NCBI GenBank assembly: GCA_021234155.1
Contig: JAJEKV010000006.1
Location: 23,623,568-23,687,567, forward strand
Direction of reading: 5' to 3'
Origin: Isoetes taiwanensis
Lineage: Eukaryota > Streptophyta > Lycopodiopsida > Isoetales > Isoetaceae
DNA length: 64,000 nucleotides
Below, one piece after another: positions 20,419-32,604 of the stretch. Each line of letters opens with the position of its first letter. Within the stretch, counting starts at the first letter, position 1. The translations under genes and the position numbers were made by a program. A model generated the notes under the pieces. It was not told the DNA's origin and did not search any database. It saw nothing but the letters and a program-made list of their open reading frames with translations.

Positions 20419-23185
20419 TTGAAACTGGCCATCTCCAAGCTCGACCGGCCCATGGAGAATGGGTCCTCTACGGCTGCAGCGGCCGCAGCGACAAGCGCTT
20501 GCTGTCGGAAGGTAAGAATGTGGTTTCTGAGTTTCTATTCCTTGCCATTACTAAGTTCTGTTTATCATTTGAACCAGTTGGCAGAGAAATTGGAAAAGAG
20601 CGAAAATATGCGGCAGAAATTGCGGCAGGCAGTGCATTTTCTCCAGGAGAAGATGGAAACTACAGAAAAAGTGCTTAAGACGAATGAGGATTTGAGACAA
20701 GGTAATTGTCCTAGACTTCCATTAGTAGAATGATTAAATTGCTGAACGAATCTGTAATACTTTTTTGGCAATTCCACAACGCATTGCTTTATGTAAAATT
20801 CGCCTTTCCAACTCTTGACTCTTATCACAACGGGAAAATCTGCAATGAGTAGATCTGATGTCTGTGAGTTACAGACATTAAGTAGGTAAGGATATTATTT
20901 GACGCTGTTTTTTTTCTGGTAAGGATATTAGCTGACGCTTCCTTTTTCTAGTTCTCTAGACTTATGCCCTTCATAGTTCACGTGGGTTTTTCCTTTAGTA
21001 TCCTGGCATTCACTTACTTATGTTGGGGGTGTCTAATATTAGAGCTTGCGTGTGATTTCTACACTATGTAGCCTGATATGTTGAGCCAAGAACCATTTCT
21101 TGCATTGCCTATGTTCATAAGGTCTCCCTTTCTTTTATCCAGGCACAATCTTCCTCATCTTATAGTCAGTTACGGGAGGTTTTTGGATCGATTCAGGGTT
21201 CAGGGTTGGTTGTACAAGTCCTTGGCAAATTTTTAGAAATGGCAGCATTGTCTGATATCGTTTATCCTTGTATTGCAGAGTGTGAAAGGGAACGTGAAAG
21301 AGCTGAATTGGAAAGGAGAAGCGCAGAGGAGCAGATGAGACAGAGAAAGGAATTAGAAGGAGAAGCCATGGCTTTGAAAGAAACTAGTGAAAAGCACCGG
21401 GAAAGAGCTGAATTAGAAAGCAGAAGATCAGAAGAGGAAATAAGACGTCGGAAGGATTTGGAAGGGGAGACTGTAGCTTTGAAAGCAGCAGTAGAGAAGG
21501 AACGTGGAAAATCTGAAGTAGAAAGAAAAAGAGCAGATTCAGAAAGGAAAAGAGCAGAGGAAGAGATTAGACACAGAAAAAATCTGGAAGGAGAGATAGT
21601 CTCTTTAAAAGAGCAATTGGCTTTTATTACCAAGAGAATAGAACATGTTGAATCTTTGAAAACACTGGAGAGGACAGAAATTCAAGGCTTACGAAATGAG
21701 GTAAGATGCATTCTATGGTTGGTTGGATGGCTTTATTGTGTAACAAGGTTATGTTATAGCTACTTAGTACATTCAGTAATATTTTATTTCCTCATTGATA
21801 TGAAACACATTGAAGGTTGTTGCAGGTTAGAGCAGCTATAGATGGTGTTGGCATGGCTGTGAAGTCTATTGAGATTGCTGAAGATTCCTATAAAAATTTG
21901 GAGAAATCTGTATTGTCGAAGGTATGGGCATTTCATAGCATTTACTTCAGTGATTAAATTTGACTGTTTTCCGTCGTCTGAGTAGTATAGCATTTTCCAG
22001 GTGAAACTACTTTATGCAGACAATTCTGAATTACCAAAACATTCCTCAGATTTCCCAACAGGCAAAGTACTGGTTCCAAGGAAAGTCGGTGAAGCAAGAG
22101 CAGTGTCCCAGAAGCCATCTGTGATAAATCAGAAAAGAGTTTCTTCTGTCGAAACAAGGTCAGTTGACTATAATCCTGCAACAATTGGGCAAGCTGGAGC
22201 TAAACCGCCATTGGCCAAGTGTCCACCGTTCGTACTCATTCCTGGAATTGACTCAATTTTGCATCCTCCAGCAACAAAACTAGTAGAAATTGAACCGTTG
22301 TCTGCGGAATCTTGTGTCAATAACTCTAAGATCCCATTTATTGCATCCAAGACTGGAATCGTTGATGGGGCTTCTGCTATTGTCAAGCAAAAGAATAGCA
22401 TATGTGGACCAAAAGAACTTGGGAATAAAGGTAAGAACAGAAGTTCAGCTTGTGCTCAGGAAGATGCAGTAAAGGATAAGAACAGTTCACGTGATAAGAA
22501 AGAACTCGGAAAGAATATGTTGGTAAAGGTCTGTGAATTGTTTGAGAAGCAGAAAAAAACATATTCAAAGATTGAAATGAAGCTTGCTATGCTAATGGAG
22601 GTGTTTGATCCAGGAAGGGCTGATCAGAAGTTGAACTCCAACGACAAAGTTAATGATAAATTTAATAATATGATGCCAGTTGGAGAGCAGCAGAAGAAAA
22701 AAAGAAGGAAAATACGGAAACCAGTTGAGGTCACAAAGATGGATCAGGCAAATGTTCTAGACAGCAACATTGGTTTTGTAGAGATTCAAAAGAAAAAAAA
22801 GAGGAAGAGGAATGGATCTGGGAGGCTGGACATTGGTGCATCTGTTGGGAACAGTGGCCTTGATACTGTTACGGGAAATCAAACTCCAAATATGGTGGAC
22901 AAAGGCATACCATCAACTTGTAAGCTACAAGCAGTTGAGATTGAAAATACTGGTGATAGTCATAATTGTAATGGATCCAAAGAGCTGAATGTGGATAGGG
23001 GTCAGGAACCTGGTGCCATGACAAATGCTGTTTGCAGCGAGACACCTGATGCTGAGATGATTGATTGGCTTCTCAATTCTATGAGCTCCGAAGATGGAGA
23101 GTGGCGCGCTATCCAGAAGGTAATGCTTTCACCAAATCTGCCACACCTTTCTACTCAAGATTTAATAGGCGAAGATTCATCATAG
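20419..23185 (+). CDS. Five-exon coiled-coil protein, EMB1611/MEE22-like N-terminal half
   Basis: Exons 20419-20511, 20578-20701, 21279-21700, 21826-21921 and 22001-23185 join in one frame through GT-AG introns to give about 639 aa (628 if translation starts at 20452). The N-terminus has a Cys pair (TSACCRK) and a helix (ENMRQKLRQAVHFLQEKM), then a long coiled coil with three related units of about 40 aa (RAELERR/SAEEQMRQRKELEGE-type). The C-terminal half is basic and low in order, with two Lys/Arg runs resembling nuclear-localisation signals (KKKRRK, KKKKRKRN), and ends acidic (DWLLNSMSSEDGEW). The CC-helix-coil start recalls plant EMB1611/MEE22, a large embryo-essential coiled-coil protein, but that family is roughly twice as long. 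A donor-like GT at 23120 suggests the frame once continued, so this may be a truncated duplicate. Family assignment is by eye. Confidence 0.6.
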
Positions 23186-25285
23186 GTGTCAATACACATA
23201 TTGGACTATCTCATGATTAGTTCAGAACTCATGGTGCCTTTGTAGGGCTGCTGACAACACCGGTTCTGAAGTCAAATTACTGCAGACTGCAGAATGATAT
23301 GTAAGCATGTTGTTGGATCGATGTCTTTGGCATAAGATGGTGAAGAGGTTTACATGCCTAGGTTTAAACCATATTGTTCAGAAAATATTGCAAGACAAGA
23401 AAATCTAAGAGACCATGAAAAGGTGATGAGGTTGGAAATTGTATATCTTTATAGTAAAAACTGCGCCCTTATCTTTTCTACTTACGAATTCGTTTGTTAC
23501 TTTTTTCCGTATGTTGTCCTGCCATCTTTCTATGCAGTGGCGTTTTCATCTGAAATGGTACAAATATTTTTTGATGCCTTCTATGTGATAGCAGAAGGTT
23601 TATGAGATTCATCTTGGACTCATAGAAAACAATACTTTTTTTTTATCAGGTGACATTTTCAGGGAGTTGATGTATAAAAGGGTAGTAAAGAAAGAACATA
23701 TGAAATTTTATGCCCATGGTTTGGCGATTATGGACAAAGTTTGCCATGGAGGAAGCAAGAACAGCAGGCTGTTGGTCAATACAGCATGGACATGAACATT
23801 GAAAGGTGGTAAAGTTATATGCTCAAATCTGCATAGTCTTTCAATCTTAAATGTGAATATATGGTGAAAGAAAACAAGTTCCACCAGTTTTGTAATTCTT
23901 TTCAACTCCCCCAGTCGGGTAAGATGCTTTGGCTGTGTTTTGCGGAGAGAATAAATGTTTACCCGCCCTGTAGGCAGGGAAAAATACAAAAGGAAGCTTA
24001 TTTATCATTAAGGAAAAAAAAAAACTGCCATATAAAAATTTATTTTCTTGCTTCGTCTCATAATGCTTTCCTGCTTCTTTCTTTGAAAGGACAAAGTGCA
24101 TGGACATACAAGTGGGTATTGTTACTGTAATGGAGCGAGTTATGCTGCTTCAATGGAAACGGTATTTTTCCTATTATATTAGCAGGTCTTCAAAAAATCC
24201 CTTAGAACTTTGTCCTCATGGGCTTGACCAGTAACTATTGACGAATGAGTTTGAACATGCTTTATTCATTAACTATGTGATTGTTAGTAAGAAAGAAATA
24301 AGTTGCCGCCGCACTGCGGGTGGCCTGACAACAAACAAGTAGGACATCGCTTTTCCCTTCGTATATCATCCCCATTTTGAGGTCTAAGCACTTCCTATGG
24401 CATTTTAGATTTCAGGATTTTATCACATACCTTATCACATACCTTATTTGTCTTTTTTTTTAACTGAACCATTGGGTTTTAAACCATTAGATTAGCAAGT
24501 TCAAACAACGAATACGTATATATGTATAAATACATGTAGGCCAACGCAGACCGACCTCTTCAAACTGATGGCAGACGAACAGGGAATAAATCCCCCGCGA
24601 ACGATGGCGTATCTAGCAAACTAAATGGCAAACCCCCCGAACCCAAAGCAAGAACCAAGCAAACAAACAAAGAACAAAGAGCAAGAACCAACCGAAAAAC
24701 TGTGAAGAACAAGAACGAAGCAAAAATCTAAGAACCAAGCAAAAAGCAAAAATCTCACAAGAACCGGGCAAGGAATTGAACCCCTGAACCCAAACCAAAG
24801 TGTGCACCCTGATCCTAAGCCGCCCCACGCAACCAAAAGATATGCTCGTACATAGTGTTTAAGCCAAAACCGTGCAAAACCAAAACCGTGGTAAAGACCA
24901 AAACCGCGGCTGCAACGTAGAGGGATGCTCGGATTCGTTCAAACGCCAGCTTAGCCACCGCCGCCCTCTTCAAGCAAGCCCTCTTCAAGCAAGCCCTCTT
25001 CACAAAAACGCAGTCCGTGGTTCACAGCTCATGAATCACACTTCCCAATTCGTGGATGCATGAATCACAGGCCCTGAGGGCTGCGACCAGAAAAAGAAAA
25101 ATTCAAGGAACTTTGCTTTCTAAAATTAACCAGGAACAAAAAGGAAAAAAAGCCAAATCCAAATATTAAAACCTTACCCAACCCTTAAAAAAACCATAGA
25201 AAGATCTTTTGCGAACCTTATCGTCATCTTAATCGTTTGGTGCTACAAGAGTATTCCCCCCCTCGTCATCTTCTTAACTGATCGG
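23186..25285. other. No supported gene; possible minus-strand SINE at about 24455-24850
   Basis: 3'-UTR-like sequence follows the coiled-coil gene. Around 24850-24455 the minus strand has a B-box-like GGGTTCAATTCC (near 24782), several TTGCTTGGTTCTT-type internal repeats and a short poly-A end (near 24460). This fits a tRNA-derived SINE but lacks a clear A box. Confidence 0.3.
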
Positions 25286-25293
25286 TGTTAAGG

Positions 25294-26298
25294 CATGGTT
25301 ATCGGGAACGGCATTCCGAACACCTTCAGGGGCATGCCACGTTCTGGGATCTTTAGTTCTCGTTATGAATGTGCATGTTACTCGGAACGACATTATAAGA
25401 ATGTTTCGGTTTCCCAACTATGAGAATGTTCCGGTTTCCCAACTACACAATGTTTTTTTGACCATTCTCTTCATTTTTATTTTTATTTTTTGACTCTTGG
25501 AATTTTTACTTTGGCTTGAGTCCTCTCTGATATTTCACAATAGGGCAGCGCCCTTTTTCTTTCTTTTATTTTGTTTATGGAGGAACAAACTTCGCACGTA
25601 GAGAACAAGTGATCTTACTTTTGTTGGTGCGAATATGCGACCAATAGAATTTTGTTCTAGGATGGATTTTTTAAATGAGAAATTCATTGGTGTGCACAAA
25701 GAGGACATAATACCGACAGCATGTGAAGATGACGAGGATAATAAAAATGACAACGAAGTCGAACATTGTGAGGACAAAGAAATTGATGCTAAAGAGGGTA
25801 ATGGTGATAATGAGGATGTGCTTATTGCTACTGCTGTAACTCATTAGTTAGTACTACCAGTTAAGAGCATTATTGTAAAGTTACTGTTTTGGAAACTACT
25901 ATTTCAGTTACTTTAATTTATTAGAAATATATTTTAAGGCTATCATGCCACATAAACATTTGCTATAATAGTAAAATTGCTCTTTAATAATGCTGATTTT
26001 ATTTTGAAGAGATATTTGTCATAAAACATAAATTACCTGATGTTTTTATGTATATTTATAAGAGAATATAACATGGTAGAGTCTTATTTTCATTTGGCCA
26101 TTATTATACATCACCCGTTGGCATTTTAAACTTGAAAACTAGTTCAACGTTTAGTTAGCCCATGGGAACATCAAATCCATTTTCAAAATTTATTTTTTTT
26201 CAAAGTTGAATGTTCCTGTTCCGAAGTGTTCCGGTTCTGGTTCCGGTTCTGGTTTTTGGGGTGCTGTTCCAGTTCCCTTCCGGTTCCGAGTAACCATG
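25294..26298. mobile_element. Non-autonomous hAT-family DNA transposon with 8-bp TSD
   Basis: A perfect 8-bp duplication, TGTTAAGG, lies at 25286-25293 and 26299-26306. The element ends are CATGGTTATCGGGAAC and, inverted on the right, CATGGTTACTCGGAAC. Both subterminal zones are full of GGAAC/GTTCC motifs, as in plant hAT elements. Length is 1005 bp. The interior holds a short acidic ORF (25635-25847, Asp/Glu-rich) that may be a scrap of transposase or captured DNA; there is no catalytic domain. Confidence 0.85.
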
Positions 26299-26639
26299 TG
26301 TTAAGGGAAGGATATTGTGAGCCACATTTAAAACAAGTTGCTTCCATACCAAAATCAATTGTTTAGGAAAAACACAAAGTTTGAGAAGTTCTCAATCTCT
26401 AGTCTCTCATCGTATCGATGAAGAAAAAGAAAACACCTACAGATTGAAGTATACATCTACAAGCTAAAGACATACTTCACGCTTTGCAACACCCTTGATG
26501 TCCATCTTTCACACGTCTTGAAATCTCCAAACCATCTAATTTTGCTAGCACTTTTAAGATCTTGTGTGAATTTGCTGCCTTGACCCCCTCCTTAATCTTA
26601 TAGCACATATTTTTTCATATGCACTCCTCAAAGCATTAT

Positions 26640-27115
26640 CTTGGCAGAAGGTATTTGTTTGTTTCGGTTGAAAATATCTATTACAAAGCTTAGATTGCCC
26701 TTGCCCCGTACATCACAGCCACATATACTTACCATGACTCACAAACTCAAGATCATGGCAAGGGAGACTTGCAAAATAAAGAATATGACAAGAACACGCC
26801 TGAAGGCCTTTGAAAAACTTCAACGGTCTATTTTGGCATTCTGGCTACTGCTTTGGTTAAGCTAGATGATCAAATTCAAATGCTTGCCATCAGCAGTCCT
26901 TACTAGGATTCAAACGTCTGATCCAATACCACTATCACAGGGACATCCGTTCAGTTGTTCTTGGAAAGCTGGATACAACTCCTGGAGTTAGTGCTTGGGG
27001 CAACAAGTAACATTAATATGTCACCACCAGTGCTTGTCACAATGTCTGCGCATGTGGACATGTTAGACATGTCCACACAAACTTCGACTGAGGAATTATT
27101 GTGGAGGCACATACA
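26640..27115 (+). repeat. Dispersed repeat, copy 2 (pair with 14690)
   Basis: Same family and orientation as 14690-15240. It has an internal deletion relative to copy 1 near 26820. Confidence 0.7.
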
Positions 27116-27559
27116 GGCAGATGGCATCATCTTTGCACATCGGGTAGAGGCAGCGCGACCCGACTGTCCTCGTCACCTCTTAATCCATTTCAGAGATGCC
27201 TGCATATACTGAGGCATGGCAATCATCTGAAAGGTATCACCTTTTTTGTCCAAGAGGATCTAACTCCAGCACAGCTCTGCAAATGAAAAGAGGAATTATG
27301 TCAAGTACGAGAAGCTCGCCTGCAATGGAAGTGGGCAGTATACAGAGGAGGTCAGGCTATCATTAGGGATCAGTGGCCTGATCCATGGGCAATTTTTATA
27401 TAGACATGTTCTTCTTTACGTTGTTATTTCTATTTGCTCTTGTGTTTTGTGAAGGTACGTAAAGCCTGATTTGATTGTGGCCTAAGGGCCAAGTCATAGT
27501 TTCATCTAGTTTTTGCCCAAGCTTTGTAGTGTTTCTATTATGTTTGGTGATATTTTGGG

Positions 27560-27676
27560 TTGTTCTAGCCCATTGTATAGGTCCCATGGCCTATTTGTCT
27601 CTAGGGACGTTAAAAAATCTATTCTATGCTATTCTATTCTATTCTATTCTATTCTATTCTATTCTATTCTATTCTA
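27560..27676 (+). mobile_element. Retroposon 3' end with ATTCT microsatellite tail
   Basis: GGTCCCATGGCCTATTTGTC is followed by GGGACGTTAAAAAATC and then about ten units of TATTC ending at 27676. It shares the GACGTTAAA end with 12350 and 43820. The 5' extent is unknown; it may reach back toward 27300. Confidence 0.55.
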
Positions 27677-27755
27677 AAACTAGTGTTCTCCTTGCAACTC
27701 ATATGTATGTCTTAAAGTAGAAAACAAGTTCTTGTACAACATGACTAGGAGATTT

Positions 27756-27905
27756 TCTGAGCAAATCTTGAAAGAGCTGCTTAGACAATATTTTAAAGCG
27801 TCAATGACCAACCAATGAAGGCAATGTCATTTCCTGAGCAAATCTTGAAAGGGTTTCTTAGACAATATTTTGAAGCATCAATGACCGACCAATGAATTCA
27901 ATGTC
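27756..27905 (+). repeat. Two tandem units of about 75-80 bp
   Basis: CTGAGCAAATCTTGAAAG to CAATGTCA is repeated (27757 and 27834) with about 90% identity. No coding frame is kept. Confidence 0.7.
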
Positions 27906-29230
27906 AGAAAAGGCTGCAAACCAAGAGGGATTCATACTATAATGGCCATACAACACTAGTGAGTGACCTTTAGGGCGCTTATTTTTTTATGTAAAAATAC
28001 ATATACGTCATACACAATTATGGCGCCGTTTATGCCATACAAAGTTGCGAGGGAGGAATTTACAGGAGGAGAATAAGTTTTTACATTTATGAGAGGGCTT
28101 CTTTTGATCTGTGGATATGAGGTGGGATTACTGAATTTGGGTTTCTACATTGTTGAATATATTTCCTAGTACATTTGAAATAAATATTTATATAGGATGG
28201 GTATATTTGCCACTAACAAAAATGCTTGTACAAGTATAGCATGGGTGCAAAATTTTCGACAATATGAAACCTTATGGGAGGGGGTTTTCTGCAAGAAAAA
28301 GTGTATACAGGGGGGTTTCTTCTGACCCCATGCACACAGATGATGTATCCGCTATAGCTTAGGTGCATTCCCTGGGCTGCAAACGTGAAGCCTTTGACAA
28401 TCTAAAACTCATCCACATTTAACTTACATTCCAAGACTATAGCTTGATAGGTATAAAAAAAGACTATTATTTTAACCTTCAACAATGAATCACCCATATT
28501 TATACTGGCAAAAATTAGTATAACATTTTTCTATATTACCATTATTTATTGCCTAACTGCAACACAAATATTTACTTTGCTGTCCATCTAGTTATGAGCT
28601 AAATTTATGTTTTATTCTACAACTGAATCAAAGACCATTGTTGCAAAGACAGAGTAACTGTGCATGTTCATCACCTTTGAGCTCTTCCAAGCAGCATCAT
28701 CAACATCCTTCACGTGGTAAGTCAATAATAACTGAAACGTGCCTGCAAATTTTGAAGCCATCGTAACCCCTAGATGACCACATGCATCCATCTTTCTGGC
28801 CCAATTAAAAAAGCCAAGTGCCACATAGCTAAACCATAGAAACTTTTGAAATGAATTTTGCGCTAGTTTAGCTAATATAATTTTAGTTTATAAGAAATAT
28901 ATGATTAGTGAATTATTTTCTAGCATCTATGGAATAATTTAAGGCCTAGACTTAGCTAGTTGGCATTTTTAAGAATGTTTCCACAAAGAAAATGACTAAA
29001 GTAAATGGAAACAATTAGAAAAGAATAGTAATTTTAGCTTAATGTTTTCCATTTTCCACACCATATAAATTCTTGGGATGAATTTTGGGTTAGTTTAATT
29101 AAATTCTAGAAATTCTGAGAAAGAAAATGTATAGAGTTTAGCTAAACCACAAAAAGATTTGGCATTAATCTCGGACAATTTTAGCTAAAGCCATTTTGGC
29201 TAATAAGAAATATGTGATTAATAATTTATT
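27906..29230. other. No supported gene
   Basis: AT-rich. Blocks around 28830 and 29130 share TTAGCTAA and TAAGAAATATRTGATTA motifs, suggesting diverged repeats. The small minus-strand frame 28824-28612 is protein-like (KFAGTFQLLLTYHVKDVDD) but unrecognised. Confidence 0.4.
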
Positions 29231-29234
29231 CCAT

Positions 29235-30440
29235 GAGTCAGATGCATCCTAAAATCACAGTGCAATCCCTCCAGATTAGCTGCCAGTAAGACCAAATCGT
29301 CTCTTGTTAATGCATCAACTTTCTCTTCTAAATTCTACCAAGACTTGGACGTCACAATCTGATATATAATTATTTAACAGTAAATATTCAAACTTAGTTA
29401 TATTTCACTGTTTTGTTAATAGTCTTGTTGTCATATAGTCATATATTGCAACTTATGAAATATCTATGGGCCACCCATCCTCCAATCCAGCATATGTGAT
29501 TTTTTTTTTTCTTTTTTTTTTCAGATTTATATCAATGTATTAGCTTGCAATCACATCTCACATCTGGACAAGACATCCAATAGAGCAAGCAATTTACCTG
29601 TTTTTCCCAAGTTCCAATACTAAGTAGTATCGTTGCTATGACAACGTTGATTTAGAAGCTCCCACCTCTGTGTCCTCATGTTCCATGGATCTCATCCAGC
29701 TGCTATATATATGTTTATCCAGACGAAGACGTTCTATGAGTAAACAAGTTGCTCTTTGAAAATGGAACGAAAGGATATCAGCAATGGAAGAGCTTCAAAC
29801 ACGTAACTGAAAACCTTTTGCTGGCAAAAAATCTACAGAAATCAATGAACATATGCTATTATTGAATGAGGCATACCACATACAAAATAGAAACAGTTGA
29901 TTTCTAAACTTGTATCTTATATCTAGCTTTGCTGGTGTACAAATACCCATAGTCTAGCATTTTATCGGCATAAATCCATATAAATAATAATTTATTTACA
30001 TGCGCTTAAAATATAAGATGCCAACTATTCTTAAGAGTTAGATGCGTCCTAAAATCTAGTGCAATCCCTCCACATTAGCTGCCTAAGGCCAAATGGTCTC
30101 TTGTTAATGCAACAATCTCCCCTTGCTATATATCTGCCAAAGTTGCACGTCACAACTGATATGTAGCAAGCAACTTAACTTTTTTAAAGTTCTAATACCA
30201 AGTATTGTTGCTATGACCAAAATGTTGATTTAGAACCTCCCATCTCTTTTATATGCATCATATACGACCTTGTCTGTGCCCAAATGTTCCTCATGTCCCA
30301 TGGATCTCGTCCAACTGCCATGCATATGTTTAGCCAGACAAAGATATTCTATGAGTAAACAAGTTTTTCTTTGAAATGGAATGAAAGCATATCAACAACG
30401 AAAGAGATTTAGACACAAAACTGAAAATCTTTTACTGGCC
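29235..30440 (+). repeat. Diverged direct duplication, period about 600-800 bp
   Basis: Text from 29243 (ATGCATCCTAAAATC) through CCATGGATCTCATCCAGCTG (29685) to TGAAAACCTTTTGCTGGC (29808) recurs from 30042 through 30298 to 30420 at roughly 80% identity. No coding function is visible. Confidence 0.65.
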
Positions 30441-30591
30441 AAAGATTTGAGTGCAAAAATCGTTCTGAACAGGATGAAACAGATGCTATTAATTTAATTT
30501 AATTTAATCTAATTCATATACTAATCATGCCATTTAAGATGCTTAGGTCCATGGCGAAGCATATTACAGGAGATATATAATCCATAAGCGC

Positions 30592-31758
30592 TTAAACAAA
30601 GGCATCAATAGCTTCATATACTTCCATTTTAACAAACAACTCCATTATATCAGGACATTCTTTCCAAACATCCTTGAGATAAGAGTTGAGAAAATTTGGA
30701 GGTGTATTAAAGAACATTGATAATGGGGTTTCTAAAATGTTATACTTATTTCTTAAACGTTGATAGGCAGGATACTCTAAAAAAGCTTGTACCTCTGCCT
30801 CAATCTTAGGTTCAAGATAGCTCAAACAATACCTTGTATGTTGAGGAGTTCCATACCACCTTCCTGTATCAATGTGCATGATGAGAGGAAGTATGTAGCT
30901 AAGAAATTAGGATTTTATTTTTCCTGATAATATTAGATTGCAGGTAAGATTGTTTGCCATATGCAGCCATATTATTAACATCAGGTTTATAGATATTCTT
31001 TTTTATATCACTGTCGTTCGAGTCCCACAATTTGCTTAAAGCTCTTAGAATTATTTGTGCGCGTACTTCTTTCAGTATGATCGAGTCTGGCCAAGCAGAA
31101 TCATTTATACCCTACATTTCTGCCCATTGAATCACTTGAGAGAACCATCCTCATTCTTTGGATTGTTGCATAGATTGGAAACGGAGAAGACTCTGAAGGG
31201 AACAATTTCACCCAATTTACATATGTAATAGTACGACATAAAGCCTTAGCCTCAAGGGGAATTGACCCAGTTTTTGCAAGCATAATGCAATATGGATTTT
31301 GTATTTTACTTCTAACCTCTTCCATGAGAAAGCTTTTCTGCACTTTTTCAATCTTGTCCCAGCTTTGCCAATCAAGTCCAGGGGTCAAAGCTGGACAACT
31401 ATATAAGTTGGGTGTCATAAAGTATCTTCTGAATTTCCAATGCCATAAATTATTCACATAAAAAGTATGGAGCATACCATAAAGGGTTGTAAGCTCACTA
31501 GAAGCGCGTTTTTCAGCTGCCAATTTCCATGAATAATTACTTGCCATCTCTATTCCAAGGTCACATTCCCCAATGGTGAATCTGAAAGATTTTTTTTCTT
31601 CCAATGATCACGACTTTAGATTTTGCAACATTGATAACCATACTTTTATGACCACAAAATCCTTGAAGAGTATCCAAATGATGTTGGAGACTAGCAGTTC
31701 TAGAAATTAAAATTATATCATCTGCAAAAAAATAAAACTTGTATATGATGTCTACCAA
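30592..31758 (-). pseudogene. LINE reverse transcriptase, C-terminal relic
   Basis: The frame 31758-31561 has the RT catalytic box FFADDIILIS, followed by LQGFCGHKSMVINVAKSKV, the usual palm/thumb context of plant LINE RTs. Frame 31604-31101 continues with the thumb and connector (LYGMLHTFYVNNLWHWKFR). 30879-30592 matches the terminal LINE region (HIDTGRWYGTPQHTRYCLSY). Frame changes show it is dead. The 5' two thirds (endonuclease, fingers) are missing, the usual result of 5' truncation. Confidence 0.75.
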
Positions 31759-31974
31759 TATTGCCTATATCGAGGATATGCACAGAAATAATTTTCATCT
31801 TCCTCTTGGAAAAACAATTATGGATATCAAAGACAAATGTAATTGTCGAAAACCAGTGCCATTTAGTTAGTTAGGTTACCTGACGGTTAGGTTTTCTTGT
31901 TCTCATATACCCCTCTAGTCTTCCTTTTTTTCTTCATCAGCGCATCTTCATCTCCACGCTTAGGTTTTGATCCC

Positions 31975-32150
31975 CTGCTTCCCACCCAAATCCTTTTCGT
32001 GCATGCCTGCCTATTCTCCTCTCCACGTTTTGCTGCTTGGTCTCCGGTGCCCACCCAAATCCTTTTTGTGCATGCCTGCCTGTTTTCCTCCTGTTGGTGC
32101 AAGGCAAGCTAGGCTGGTTTTCTTTCCTCCTGTTGGTGCAAGGCTGGTTT
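31975..32150 (+). repeat. Direct repeats around CCCACCCAAATCCTTTT
   Basis: CCCACCCAAATCCTTTTYGT with GCATGCCTGCCT occurs at 31981 and 32051. CTCCTGTTGGTGCAAGGC occurs at 32087 and 32127. Short nested duplications; no gene. Confidence 0.7.
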
Positions 32151-32427
32151 TGTTTCCTCTGCCATGCAACTCTGATCCTGCCATGCCTATGTCTGCCCGG
32201 CTCAATCAGTGTTGATTATTCCTCCTTGTTGTTTATTTGCTATCGGCTTCCTTTGGTTTATGCAGCCCGGTGTTCCCTCGACTGTTGTGTTGGCGCTTGG
32301 CTGCTCGGGCTAATTTTGTAATAAGAAAAGGTCGCGCGAGCTGTTTATTTGTGAAAACAGATCGGTGAGTCATGAAGCGGCGAGCCAACGCTTTCACCGC
32401 CAAAACAATGAGACTCAAACCTTTTAC

Positions 32428-32604
32428 ATAAAAAGACAAAACGGCGACATTTTAGCCCGCCTAACCGGTTTTTCCGGCGACATTTTAGCACCCCCAAATT
32501 TGGTTTTCCCTGATAAAAGACACCGATTTTCAAGTGATCCTGAACGAACTATTCTGGTTTAAATCAATTTAAAAAGGGCGAAATGTCGCCCGTCTTGTCT
32601 TTAT
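32428..32604. mobile_element. 177-bp foldback/MITE-like element
   Basis: The left end ATAAAAAGACAAAACGGCGA and the inverted right end ATAAAGACAAGACGGGCGAC are about 85% identical over 30 bp. An internal GGCGACATTTTAG repeat (32443 and 32477) is also present. No clear TSD. Confidence 0.55.
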
